Origin: Actinomycetota bacterium
GTDB lineage: Bacteria; Actinomycetota; Actinomycetes; JACCUZ01
Assembly (NCBI GenBank): GCA_030841185.1
Contig: JAVEDB010000004.1
Span: 1-32,590 of the forward strand
Length of the DNA stretch: 32,590 bases
Direction: 5' to 3'
The stretch's first letter is position 1. The number at the start of each line of letters is the position of its first letter. The position numbers were made by a program, and so were the translations under genes. The notes beneath the pieces were generated by a model, which saw nothing but the letters and a program-made list of their open reading frames with translations, had not been told where the DNA came from and searched no databases. Below are positions 7,405-15,618 of the stretch, one piece after another.

Positions 7405-7434
7405 CGCTGAGAGAGGCTAAGGGCGCTCTCAGCG
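7405..7434. promoter_or_regulatory. Operator-like inverted repeat in a divergent promoter
   Basis: Perfect 9-base arms CGCTGAGAG (7405-7413) and CTCTCAGCG (7426-7434) are separated by 12 bases, so their centres are 21 bp apart, two helical turns. They lie in the 95-base gap between the LolA-like gene (minus) and the response regulator gene (plus). This is where autoregulation by that regulator would be expected. OmpR-family regulators more often use direct repeats, so the binder is uncertain. Confidence 0.5.
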
Positions 7435-7466
7435 CAGAAGTCGCCGCGACAAGGCAGGGTAGGAGA

Positions 7467-8144
7467 GTGAAGCTTCTGGTCGTCGAGGACGAGGTGCGCC
7501 TGGCCCAGGCGCTGCGTCGGGGGCTGCAGGCCGAGGGGTTCACAGTCGATCTCGCTCATGACGGCGAGGACGGCCTGCACCGCGCACGCGAGGGCGACTA
7601 CGCCGCGATCGTGCTCGACGTCATGCTGCCGCGCCTGTCGGGCTACCGCGTCTGTCAGCAGCTGCGGCACGAAGGCAACTGGGTGCCCGTCCTGATGCTG
7701 TCGGCCAAGGACGGCGAGTACGACGAGGCGGACGGGCTCGACATCGGCGCCGACGACTACCTGACCAAGCCGTTCTCCTACGTCGTCCTCGTCGCCCATC
7801 TGCGTGCCCTGCTGCGGCGCGGCGCGCCAGACCGCCCAGCGGTCCTCACCGCCGGGGACCTGACGCTCGATCCGGCGAGCCACACGGTCCACCGGGGGAA
7901 GCAGGAGATCGCCCTGACCCGGCGGGAGTTCGCTGTTCTCGAGGTCCTGATGCGCCACCGGGGCCAGGTGGTGCCCAAGTCGCAGATCCTCACCGATGTC
8001 TGGGACAGCCACTACTCCGGCGCGGAGAACGTCGTCGAGGTCTATGTCGGCTACCTGCGCCGCAAGGTCGACGAACCGTTCGGCCGGACCTCCCTCCAGA
8101 CGATCCGCGGAGCCGGCTACCGACTGGCAGCGGACGGTGGCTGA
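7467..8144 (+). CDS. OmpR/PhoB-family response regulator (first system)
   Basis: This encodes 225 residues from GTG 7467 (VKLLVVEDEVRLAQAL); AGGG at 7456-7459 is a suitable ribosome-binding site. The receiver domain covers residues 1-115, with acidic pocket Glu7/Asp8, phospho-acceptor Asp51 (LDVMLP), Ser79 and Lys101 (LTKPF). A winged-helix DNA-binding domain follows at about 125-222 (LTRREFAVLEVLMRH, then GAENVVEVYVGYLRRKV and IRGAGYRL). It should be phosphorylated by the kinase encoded next (8-base overlap) and act on promoters such as the divergent exporter operon. An inverted repeat lies 33 bases upstream of the start. Confidence 0.95.
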   Translation: MKLLVVEDEVRLAQALRRGLQAEGFTVDLAHDGEDGLHRAREGDYAAIVLDVMLPRLSGYRVCQQLRHEGNWVPVLMLSAKDGEYDEADGLDIGADDYLTKPFSYVVLVAHLRALLRRGAPDRPAVLTAGDLTLDPASHTVHRGKQEIALTRREFAVLEVLMRHRGQVVPKSQILTDVWDSHYSGAENVVEVYVGYLRRKVDEPFGRTSLQTIRGAGYRLAADGG

Positions 8145-9552
8145 GCCGGGCACCGACCCGGCCGGCCCGGGGCGACGCCGGGTCGGGGTCCAGGGCCGCC
8201 TGACCCTTGCCGCGACGGGGCTGGTGGCCGTGGTGCTCGTGATCGGGGCCCTCGGCCTGCTGCTGTCGCTCCGATACGCCCTGCTCAGCACGCTCGACGA
8301 CTCGGCCCGCCAACGCGCCCGTGACGTGGCCACCCTCGTCGACAACCGCACGCTCCCGCGCAGCGTGCCGGTCGCCGGAGGCACCGTCCTGGTCCAGGTG
8401 GTCGACAACCAAGGCCGGGTACGCGCCGCCTCCCCTGGTGGTGACGCACTCGTCCCGGTGCTCTCCGGTGGTGCGCTGGCCGACGCGCGGCGCGGAAAGA
8501 CGCAGATCGTGCCCGGCTCGCGCATCGGTGTCGAGGACACGCTTCGGGTGGTTGCCACCGTTGCCGGCCCCACGTCGGACCGCCAGACGGTCCTGGTCGC
8601 GGTGTCGAGTACCGAGGCGGCGCACAGCCTGCGGATCGTGACGTGGGTGTTCGGCATCGGCGTACCGCTGCTGGTCGCCGCCTTCTCCGCAGCGTGCTGG
8701 TTCCTGGTCGGGGCGGCGCTCCGGCCGGTCGCGTCGCTGCGGCGTGGCGCCAGCGAGATCACCGAGGCCGGTGCGACGACCCGGCTAACGGTGCCGCCAA
8801 CGCGAGACGAGGTCGCCCGGTTGGCGGGGACCCTCAACGACATGCTGGACCGGCTGGCCGCCGGCAGCGCCCGCAACCGGGCGTTCGTCGCGGACGCGGC
8901 GCACGAGCTGCGCAGCCCGCTGGCATCGATGCGCACCCAGCTCGAGGTCGGGCGGGCCCATCCTCGCCATGCGGAGTGGGACGAGATCTCGGCCGGTGTG
9001 CTCGAGGACCTGCAGCGGCTCACCCGGCTGGTCGACGACCTGCTGGTGCTGGCCCGGCTCGACGACGGCCACGGGGCTGCGAAAAACGCCCGGACGACAG
9101 ACCTGAGGGCGGTCGCCACCGCCGGCGTGACGCGGATGGCGTTGCGCAACAAGGTGCACCTCGTCCCGCCCGACGACCCAGTGCTCGCCCTGGTCGATCC
9201 CGATGCGGCCGCGCGGGTGATCGACAACCTGCTCAGCAACGCCGACCGCCATGCGACCTCGCTGATCACGGTCGAGGTGCGCGACGGTCACGGCTGGGCG
9301 GTTCTCTCGGTCAGCGATGACGGACCGGGGATCCCGGTCGGTGAGCGGGACCGGGTCTTCCAGCGATTCACCCGGCTGGACGAGTCACGCTCGCAGTACT
9401 CCGGCGGCAGCGGGTTGGGTCTCGCCATCGTGCATCAGGTCATGCGGTCCGCCGGCGGCTCGATCGTGCTCGAGGATGCCGGTCCGGGCCTGCGGGCCGT
9501 CGTCACGCTGCCCAAGGCCGACCCACCAGGGGACGACGCGTCGCAGAAGTGA
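8137..9552 (+). CDS. Sensor histidine kinase (first system)
   Basis: This encodes 471 residues from GTG 8137, which overlaps the regulator stop by 8 bases. Membrane segments lie at about 22-47 and 168-190, flanking an outer sensor domain of about 120 residues (DDSARQRARDVATLVDN through VAVSSTEAAHSLR). A HAMP-like linker follows (ALRPVASLRRGASEI). The dimerisation/phospho-acceptor helix is FVADAAHELRSPLASMR with His256. The ATP-binding domain has an N box (VIDNLLSNADRH), G1 (DDGPGIP) and G2 (SGGSGLGLAIV). All catalytic motifs are intact. The signal is unknown; pairing with an ABC exporter and a LolA-like protein suggests an envelope or toxic-compound cue. It ends 3 bases before the end of the opposing kinase gene. 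Confidence 0.94.
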   Translation: MAEPGTDPAGPGRRRVGVQGRLTLAATGLVAVVLVIGALGLLLSLRYALLSTLDDSARQRARDVATLVDNRTLPRSVPVAGGTVLVQVVDNQGRVRAASPGGDALVPVLSGGALADARRGKTQIVPGSRIGVEDTLRVVATVAGPTSDRQTVLVAVSSTEAAHSLRIVTWVFGIGVPLLVAAFSAACWFLVGAALRPVASLRRGASEITEAGATTRLTVPPTRDEVARLAGTLNDMLDRLAAGSARNRAFVADAAHELRSPLASMRTQLEVGRAHPRHAEWDEISAGVLEDLQRLTRLVDDLLVLARLDDGHGAAKNARTTDLRAVATAGVTRMALRNKVHLVPPDDPVLALVDPDAAARVIDNLLSNADRHATSLITVEVRDGHGWAVLSVSDDGPGIPVGERDRVFQRFTRLDESRSQYSGGSGLGLAIVHQVMRSAGGSIVLEDAGPGLRAVVTLPKADPPGDDASQK

Positions 9553-9555
9553 CGC

Positions 9556-10935
9556 TCAGCCGGCGCGCCGCGACCCGCAGGGCAACCGGACCCGAAAGGT
9601 GGTGGCATCCGCTGCGCTCTGGACGAGCGTGACGTCGCCACCGACGTCGCGGGCGGTCTCCCGGGCCAGCCAGAGCCCGAGGCCGCCAGCAACGCTCGCG
9701 TCCCGGCTGCTCACCCAGGCGTCGAAGACGTGCGGTTCGAGCGATGCCGGTATGCCGGCCCCGACGTTCGTCACGTCGACGATCACCTCGTCGGGATCTC
9801 GGCCGATGCCGACCTCAACTGTGACCCGGTTGCCGCGCACGCTGTGCCGCACCGCGTTCTCCACGAGAGGGTCGACGACGTCCACGATCTCGGCGGGGCC
9901 GGTCGCGGCGACCGCGAGCGCGTCGACCTCGAGACTGACGTGGACGCCGTTCACGGCGCCCTGTCGTCGCCAGCGTGGTTCGGCCGCACCGAGCGTCGCA
10001 CCGACGGACACGGAGCCTTCTCCCCGCGGCCGACTCCGCGCCAGCACCCGGTCAACGACGTGTGTCAGCTGGTCGGCATCGCCGAGGATGCGCCGGATGG
10101 CGGCAGTCCTCTCGTCCGGGTCGTTCTCGCTGAGAGCGAGCTCTGCCTCGGCGCGCAGGGTGGCGACCGGTGTACGCAGACGGTGGCCCGCGTCCGCCGC
10201 GAAGGTGAGCTCGCGCAGGTGGGCCTCGTGCAGTCGGCTCAGCATCCGGTTCAGCGCGGTGACGAGCCGCGCCAGCTCGGTGTCGCCTGTCGGTACGGGC
10301 AGCCCACCCGCGAGGGAGTTCGTCCGGGTGCCCTCGGCCTCCTCGGTGAGCCGGGTGACGCTGCGCAGCGCCCGGCCGGTCAGCACCCAGCAGAGCAGCG
10401 CGATGGTCGACACCACCGCGATGAGACCGATGACCAGCAGCCACAGCAGATCGGTCTGGGTGGCGGTGAAGCCCTCCACGTCGACGGCCACCACCAGCGC
10501 CCCGGTAGCCGCGGGCAAGTTGCCCTGAGCGGGCAGTGCCAGCGGCACTCCGAGCACCGCCAGGTCGGTGTCGGGCTGCTGGAAGGATCGGCTGACCCGC
10601 ACGCCGTCCGGACCTGCCGCCTGCACGTCGGCGCTCGGCAGCAGCGGCCCGAGACCGGTCAGCCCTGCTGTCTGTGCCCGGACCCTCCCGTCCGGACCGA
10701 GCACCTGCACGAGGTCGGTCTTGAGGCTGCCGCGGTGCGGCTTGAGCGTCCCGTCCGGGCGCACCTCGTCCTTCGCGAGGTCGAGACGGCTCCGTAGCGC
10801 GGTGCCGACGGCGCGATCCTCCAGCTGGTGGATGCGCCAGGTTGCGACGGTGCCGAAGACGACGGCGAAGACCGCCCCCGCGGACACGGCGCCGAGCAGG
10901 AGCCGCCCCCGCAGGGACGAGGGGAACCTCCTCAC
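9556..10935 (-). CDS. Sensor histidine kinase (second system)
   Basis: This encodes 459 residues from GTG 10935, which overlaps the regulator stop as GTGA; the frame stays open upstream only inside the regulator gene. Membrane segments are near residues 8-30 and 160-185, with an outer domain of about 125 residues between them. HAMP-like GRALRSVTRLTEEAEG follows, then the phospho-acceptor helix FAADAGHRLRTPVATLR with His251, the N box (VDPLVENAVRHSV) and G2 (VAGGLGLWLA). The G1 box reads NVGAGIP, with Asn390 where DxGxG normally has Asp. The conserved Asp contacts the adenine of ATP, so nucleotide binding may differ; some actinobacterial kinases deviate here. It is encoded at the end of the lipoprotein/ABC/regulator run. 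Confidence 0.92.
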   Translation of the reverse strand: MRRFPSSLRGRLLLGAVSAGAVFAVVFGTVATWRIHQLEDRAVGTALRSRLDLAKDEVRPDGTLKPHRGSLKTDLVQVLGPDGRVRAQTAGLTGLGPLLPSADVQAAGPDGVRVSRSFQQPDTDLAVLGVPLALPAQGNLPAATGALVVAVDVEGFTATQTDLLWLLVIGLIAVVSTIALLCWVLTGRALRSVTRLTEEAEGTRTNSLAGGLPVPTGDTELARLVTALNRMLSRLHEAHLRELTFAADAGHRLRTPVATLRAEAELALSENDPDERTAAIRRILGDADQLTHVVDRVLARSRPRGEGSVSVGATLGAAEPRWRRQGAVNGVHVSLEVDALAVAATGPAEIVDVVDPLVENAVRHSVRGNRVTVEVGIGRDPDEVIVDVTNVGAGIPASLEPHVFDAWVSSRDASVAGGLGLWLARETARDVGGDVTLVQSAADATTFRVRLPCGSRRAG

Positions 10936-11609
10936 GCCAGTGCCGTCAAGCGATAGCCGACACCGCGGACGGTCTCGATCAATGCCGGCGCACCGGCATC
11001 CGCCAGCCGGGTCCGCAGGTATCCGACATAGACGTCCACCACGTTGGAGGTGCCGTCGTACGCGAAGTCCCACACGTGATCGAGGATCTCCGAGCGGCGG
11101 AGCACGTCGCCGGGCCGGCGCATGAAGTAGTCGAGCAGCGCGAACTCGCGCGGGGAGAGCTCGACGGCGCTGTGCTGCCACGTCACGCCGTGCTCGGCCG
11201 GGTCCAGAACGAGGTCGCCGTTGCGCAGCACTGGTGGCCGTTCGGTCTCGCCGCGACGAAGCAAGGCTCGCAGGCGGGCGGCGAGCTCGCCGAAAGCGAA
11301 CGGCTTGCCGAGGTAATCGTCGGCGCCGCAGTCCAGGCCGTCGATGCGGTCCTGCAGATCGGTCCGCGCCGTCAGCATCAGGACCGGCACCCAGTGCCCT
11401 TCCTGTCGCAGCCAGCGGCACCAGGCCAGCCCGGACTCGCCTCCCGGAAGCCCGACGTCGCAGACGACGGCGTCGTAGGGGTTGCTCAGCACCGCGTGCC
11501 GCGCGTCGACGGCGTCCCCGGCGACGTCGACCGCCCAGCCCTCGCGGGCCAGGCCGCGGCGGAGGAGCTCAGCCATCCGGACGTCGTCCTCGACGACGAG
11601 CAGTTTCAC
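10932..11609 (-). CDS. OmpR/PhoB-family response regulator (second system)
   Basis: This encodes 225 residues from ATG 11609 (MKLLVVEDDVRMAELL). The receiver has the acidic pocket Glu7/Asp8/Asp9, phospho-acceptor Asp51 (CDVGLPGG), Thr80 and Lys102 (LGKPF). The C-terminal winged helix contains LSPREFALLDYFMRRPGD, SNVVDVYVGYLRTRL and VRGVGYRL. It closely resembles the first regulator in length and motifs, so the two are probably distant paralogues. It lies 42 bases downstream of the FtsX-type permease on the same strand and is coupled to its kinase by a GTGA overlap. Control of the upstream exporter genes is the likely job, as in many ABC/two-component modules. Confidence 0.95.
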   Translation of the reverse strand: MKLLVVEDDVRMAELLRRGLAREGWAVDVAGDAVDARHAVLSNPYDAVVCDVGLPGGESGLAWCRWLRQEGHWVPVLMLTARTDLQDRIDGLDCGADDYLGKPFAFGELAARLRALLRRGETERPPVLRNGDLVLDPAEHGVTWQHSAVELSPREFALLDYFMRRPGDVLRRSEILDHVWDFAYDGTSNVVDVYVGYLRTRLADAGAPALIETVRGVGYRLTALA

Positions 11610-11651
11610 GAGCAGGACCTCCTCACCGAGACGCTAGCTCGTGGCCAGAGC

Positions 11652-14285
11652 TCACAGGTCGCGCAGCGCGCTCGGCCCCGCCCGTCCGACAAGGCGACCG
11701 ACGCCCGCCACGATCGACACGGTGACGCCGAGCACGAGAGCCAGCAGGGTGAGGATGTACGTCCACGGGACGTTGGCGCTGGCCGGCGGCGGATCGAAGA
11801 TCCCGGTCAGCACCTTGACCAACAAGTACGCGATCGACGCCCCGATCAGCCCACCACCGAGAACGCCGGACACCACCAGCCCCCACGCCTCCGCGGTGAG
11901 GAAGCGGCCGCGCTGGCGGGCCGTCGCCCCGAGCGCCCCGAGCAGCACCAGGGCCCGTCGCCGCTCGAGGATGCCGCCAGCCAAAGCCAGCGCCGAGCAG
12001 GCGAGGGCGAGCAGCACCCCGAAACCGAGCTCGAGCTTCGACAGGCCGGCGAGATCGGTCGCGGCGAGTCCCGACGCGCTGGCCACCTTCGCGCGCGCCG
12101 AGTTGATGTCCTCGACCTGTGCCCCGGTCCGCTGCAGCCGGGCTCGAAGGGCCGCAGCCGTTGTCGCCGGAGACTGGCTCGAGACGAGGAACGTCCCGAC
12201 GGCGTTCGATCCGGTCTTGGCGGCCAGATAGCCCGAGTTGGCGACGATGAAGCTGTCCTTGGGCGCGGTCGGCCATTCCTTGACCTGGCCCACCACGTGG
12301 AAGGGCACCGGCTGGTAGGTCTGGTCCGTGCCGCTCTGCAGCCGGATCCGGATCAGGTCGCCCGGGTGCAGCTGGTAGTCGTGCAGCGTTTCGCCCGAGA
12401 GCAGGACCCCGTCCGGGGTGGCCGCGAGCGTACGGAGTGTCCGGGACACGGTGCTGCCCGGGAAGAAGGCATCCTCCAGCTGACCGACGCGGGCGAACGA
12501 CGCGGCTCGAACTCCGTAGATGTCCTGCAGGTCGGGGCCGACGTAGGCGAACCGGTGCTGCAGGGGCTCGACGGCGTGAACTCCCGGCACAGGGGCGATG
12601 CTGCGCGCCCCCTCCGGGCCAACCGTCGATCCAGGCGGCTCGACGACGCTGACGTCGCTTCCGACCGTGAGCGCGACGTCGACCCGCGACTGTTGCTGGT
12701 ACGTCGAGGTGAAGACCGCCGTCGACGTGGCAAGGCCCAGGGCGATGGCGAGTCCGGCACCGCCACGGGCGATGACCTGTCGTCTCCGCCGTACCGCGGC
12801 GGCCTCGAGCTCCGGCGCAGCCCCCGGGCGCTGCCGTGCCCAGCGACCGGTCCGCCGCCCGAGCGCCATGGCCGACAGGCGCCACACGAGAAGCGCGAGG
12901 CCTGGCCAGGCCAGCGCCGGGCCGGCGAGCGCGGCGTAGTTCACCTGTGTGGTCGGCACGCCTTCGGGGGCGAGCACAACCTGGTAGCCGCTGCGTGCGG
13001 TCAAGGCGAAGGCCAACGCCGCTCCCGCGAGCAGGATCAGGTCGAGCCCGGCTCGCAGCGGCCAGGGCGTGCGCTGCCGCGGGCCGCGGGCTGCCTCGGC
13101 GGCGACTGTTGCCGCGCCTTGCCCCCGGATCAGCCCGAGCTGTGGCAGGGCCTGGGTCGCGGCGGCGAGCACGATGCCGCCGACAACGGCGATGACCGCC
13201 CAGCGGGTCGAGAGCGTGCTCCCACTGGGCAATGCCAGCCGAACCGCCAGCATCGCGAGCGGCAGGCCGAGGACAGCGCCGACGAGGGCGGTCAGCCCGG
13301 CCTCGCCCGCGATCAGGCCGAGGACGGACCGCGACGTCGCGCCACGCAGCCGGAGCAGGGCCATCTCCCGCCGACGCCGGTCCGAGCGCAGGGCGACGAC
13401 GAGGCCAGCGACCACCGCGGCGAGCGCGAAGCCCGGGAAGCCGAGCAGGAGGAACAGCAGGTCGGCGTACCGCGCGTCCTCGCCGGCCCCGGTCAACGCG
13501 ACGCCGAGGTTGTTTCCCACGAGCGCACCGCCCACGACAGCCGCCTGCACGTGGTTCGCCCGGCCGTCGATGACGGTTGCGGCTGTCTGCGGATCTGCCG
13601 GGAGATGGTCGTGCCGGAAGCCGACATGGATCTGGTGGATCACCGTCGTCGTCCCGACCAGCGCAGCGAATCGGTCCGGTGGCACGATCAGGACGTTGTC
13701 GGGTGGCGCGGTGGCACCCGCGCCCGGGGCCAGTCCCACCACCTGGAAGAACGAGTCCTCGGCCGGCATGTCGACGACGCCCTGAACGGTCACCGGCCGG
13801 AGGTTGGGTCCCGCCTGCACCTTTACCGTGTCGCCCGGAGCCGCTGCCAGGTTGGCGGAGGTCTGCTGGAGGAGCAGGGTGCCGGTCGACGCACCGAGCA
13901 GCGGGCGAATGACGCCGGGGAAGGAGGTGGCGTAACCCGGTGGCAGCGCCACGACGTACGCCGATCCGGTACGCCGAGTGCCACCGGGCCCGGTCGACTC
14001 CAAGGCGGCAACGCGTGCGTAGGTGACCTGCTCACTCGCTCGCAAGCCACCAAGCGTGGACACCACCCGGGCGATGGCTGCGGGGTCGCTTTGCGGGGTG
14101 ACCTGGACCTGCCAGTCGACCGGGACCGAGGCCGAGGCTCGGACGGTCAGGCCGGCGCGGCTCTGGGTGACGAAGGCCCCGAGGGAGGCGACGAAACCGA
14201 CCGCGATCGCGACGCTGAGCGCAGCCGTGAGCAACTCCACCGGACGACATCGGACGAGTCCGCCGAGCCACCTGAACGTCCTCAT
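11652..14285 (-). CDS. FtsX/MacB-type ABC permease with duplicated core
   Basis: This encodes 877 residues from ATG 14285, which overlaps the ATPase stop as ATGA. The first membrane helix is at about 17-40 and is followed by a large outer domain. A first FtsX core comes at about 255-400 (GFPGFALAAVVAGLVVALRS, REMALLRLRGATSRSVLG). Further helices lie at about 420-500, a second outer domain follows, and a second FtsX core is near 735-877 (LELGFGVLLALACSALALAG, RRALVLLGALGATARQRGRF). Each core carries the RG/LGAT coupling helix typical of FtsX. One chain therefore carries both half-permeases, with about ten helices. It should work with the two ATPases encoded just upstream, moving a lipid, peptide or lipoprotein, or passing ATP-driven force to the outside. 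The substrate is unknown. Confidence 0.92.
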   Translation of the reverse strand: MRTFRWLGGLVRCRPVELLTAALSVAIAVGFVASLGAFVTQSRAGLTVRASASVPVDWQVQVTPQSDPAAIARVVSTLGGLRASEQVTYARVAALESTGPGGTRRTGSAYVVALPPGYATSFPGVIRPLLGASTGTLLLQQTSANLAAAPGDTVKVQAGPNLRPVTVQGVVDMPAEDSFFQVVGLAPGAGATAPPDNVLIVPPDRFAALVGTTTVIHQIHVGFRHDHLPADPQTAATVIDGRANHVQAAVVGGALVGNNLGVALTGAGEDARYADLLFLLLGFPGFALAAVVAGLVVALRSDRRRREMALLRLRGATSRSVLGLIAGEAGLTALVGAVLGLPLAMLAVRLALPSGSTLSTRWAVIAVVGGIVLAAATQALPQLGLIRGQGAATVAAEAARGPRQRTPWPLRAGLDLILLAGAALAFALTARSGYQVVLAPEGVPTTQVNYAALAGPALAWPGLALLVWRLSAMALGRRTGRWARQRPGAAPELEAAAVRRRRQVIARGGAGLAIALGLATSTAVFTSTYQQQSRVDVALTVGSDVSVVEPPGSTVGPEGARSIAPVPGVHAVEPLQHRFAYVGPDLQDIYGVRAASFARVGQLEDAFFPGSTVSRTLRTLAATPDGVLLSGETLHDYQLHPGDLIRIRLQSGTDQTYQPVPFHVVGQVKEWPTAPKDSFIVANSGYLAAKTGSNAVGTFLVSSQSPATTAAALRARLQRTGAQVEDINSARAKVASASGLAATDLAGLSKLELGFGVLLALACSALALAGGILERRRALVLLGALGATARQRGRFLTAEAWGLVVSGVLGGGLIGASIAYLLVKVLTGIFDPPPASANVPWTYILTLLALVLGVTVSIVAGVGRLVGRAGPSALRDL

Positions 14286-14956
14286 CGGATGGCCGTCCCA
14301 GCCAGGTGGCCCTCCGCGACCGACAGCTGGTCGGTCAGAAGGGCGGCCAGCTCCGGGTCGTGCGTCGCAAGCACGAGAGCGCCGCCCGCGGCCACGACTC
14401 CCGCCCGAAGCGCCTCGATGGCCTCCTGGGCGTGGGCCCGGTCGAGGGCACCGGTCGGCTCGTCGGCGAGCAGCAGCTTGTGTCGGCCCGCGAGTGCTCG
14501 CGCGATCGCCACCCGTTGCTGCTGACCGCCGGAGAGCTGGGTCGGGAGCGCATCCGCCATCTCGAGCACCCCTGCTGCTGTCAGCGCAGTCACCGCGTCC
14601 ACATGAGCTTCCGGTCGGTTCACCCCGCGCAGGCGCAGGGGCAGGGTGACGTTCTCGATGGCCGTCAGCTCGGGCATGAGGGACGGCGCTTGGAACACCA
14701 TCCCGATCTCGCTGCGGCGGATGCCGGGGCGAGAGCCGAGTCCTGGCCATGAGACCTGGCCGGTCGTCGGCCGGAGCAAGCCGGACAGGGCGAGCAGGAT
14801 CGTCGTCTTGCCGCTCCCCGACCGGCCGGTCAGGGCGATCTCGTCCCCGGCGTACACCGCCAGGTTCACGTCGCTGACGATCTCGGCTCGCCCGAAGCGC
14901 ATGCCGAGGGACTCGGCGCGGACGAACGGCTCGGCCGTCTGGTCGTGGCCCGTCAT
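14282..14956 (-). CDS. ABC ATPase of FtsX/MacB type (canonical partner)
   Basis: This encodes 224 residues from ATG 14956, with an ATGA overlap to the ATPase gene before it and another to the permease gene after it. Walker A GRSGSGKT is at 44-51, the Q-loop is in MVFQAPSLMPELTAIENV, the signature LSGGQQQR is complete, Walker B is LLLADEPTGALD with a normal D-loop, and the H-loop is in LATHDPEL. This is the LolD/MacB subfamily pattern. It should pair with the neighbouring, less canonical ATPase under the single duplicated permease. Confidence 0.94.
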   Translation of the reverse strand: MTGHDQTAEPFVRAESLGMRFGRAEIVSDVNLAVYAGDEIALTGRSGSGKTTILLALSGLLRPTTGQVSWPGLGSRPGIRRSEIGMVFQAPSLMPELTAIENVTLPLRLRGVNRPEAHVDAVTALTAAGVLEMADALPTQLSGGQQQRVAIARALAGRHKLLLADEPTGALDRAHAQEAIEALRAGVVAAGGALVLATHDPELAALLTDQLSVAEGHLAGTAIR

Positions 14957-15618
14957 TGAACCCTTCCGTCCAGCAGATGTACGACGCGGTCAGCGGCTCG
15001 CGCCACCGCCGGGGAATGGGTGACGAGAACCGTCGCGCCCTCGGGCGGCCGCATCCGCCGGAGCAGATCGAGCAGTCCGGTCTCCTCGACGCGGCTGACC
15101 TCGGCGGTTGGCTCGTCGGCCAGCAACAGACTGGGGTTGCCGACCAGCGCGACCGCGAGATTCGCGCGGGCCGTCTCGCCGCCGGACAGGGTGGAGGGAC
15201 GAGCCGACGATCGCTGCCGGAGACCAACCTGGTCGAGCAGTCCCACCAGGTCAGCGGCGGCGGGTCGGGTCGGCCGGAACGAGCCGGCCAACCGCAGGTT
15301 GCCCAGCACATCGAGGTGCTCGACCAGCCCGGACGTCTGGGTCAGTACGCCGATCAGGCGTCCCCGCAGCCTGGCCTGGCTGTTGGCCGGCTGGTGGCTC
15401 ACCGCGTGTCCAGCCAGGGTGACGCTGCCTCCGTCCGGATCTTCGAGACCGGCGAGCAGGTTCATCAGGGTGGACTTGCCGGAGCCCGAGGGACCGACGA
15501 CGGCGACGAGCTCACCGGGTTGCACCGACAGGTTCACGTCGCGCAGCGCAGCGACCTCTTCGCCGCCGCGGCGATAGAAGCGATGCAGGCCGCGGGCCTC
15601 GAGCAGAGCGGCGGTCAT
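14953..15618 (-). CDS. ABC ATPase of FtsX/MacB type with altered D-loop
   Basis: This encodes 221 residues from ATG 15618, with ATGA overlaps on both sides. Walker A GPSGSGKST is at 42-50, the Q-loop Gln is near 94 (GVLTQTSGLVEHLDVLGNL), the signature is LSGGETARANLAVAL, Walker B LLLADE is at 164-169 and the H-loop is in LVTHSPAVA. The D-loop, normally GxLD after DEPT as in the next gene, reads AEVS here (172-175), so the Asp that helps couple the two sites is missing. The ATPase may be active but asymmetric with its partner. Two different ATPases plus a permease with two fused halves fit one heterodimeric exporter. Confidence 0.93.
   Translation of the reverse strand: MTAALLEARGLHRFYRRGGEEVAALRDVNLSVQPGELVAVVGPSGSGKSTLMNLLAGLEDPDGGSVTLAGHAVSHQPANSQARLRGRLIGVLTQTSGLVEHLDVLGNLRLAGSFRPTRPAAADLVGLLDQVGLRQRSSARPSTLSGGETARANLAVALVGNPSLLLADEPTAEVSRVEETGLLDLLRRMRPPEGATVLVTHSPAVARAADRVVHLLDGRVQ

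Noticed and set aside
10129-10137. A second copy of CGCTGAGAG, the arm of the divergent-promoter repeat.
   Set aside because: It lies inside the second kinase gene without its partner arm at the right distance, so it is probably chance.
10842-14525. A very long open frame on the plus strand opposite the permease, regulator and kinase genes.
   Set aside because: Its product is rich in Arg, Gly, Gln and Pro with no domain or motif, while the minus-strand frames carry clear transporter and two-component motifs. It is a GC-bias shadow.
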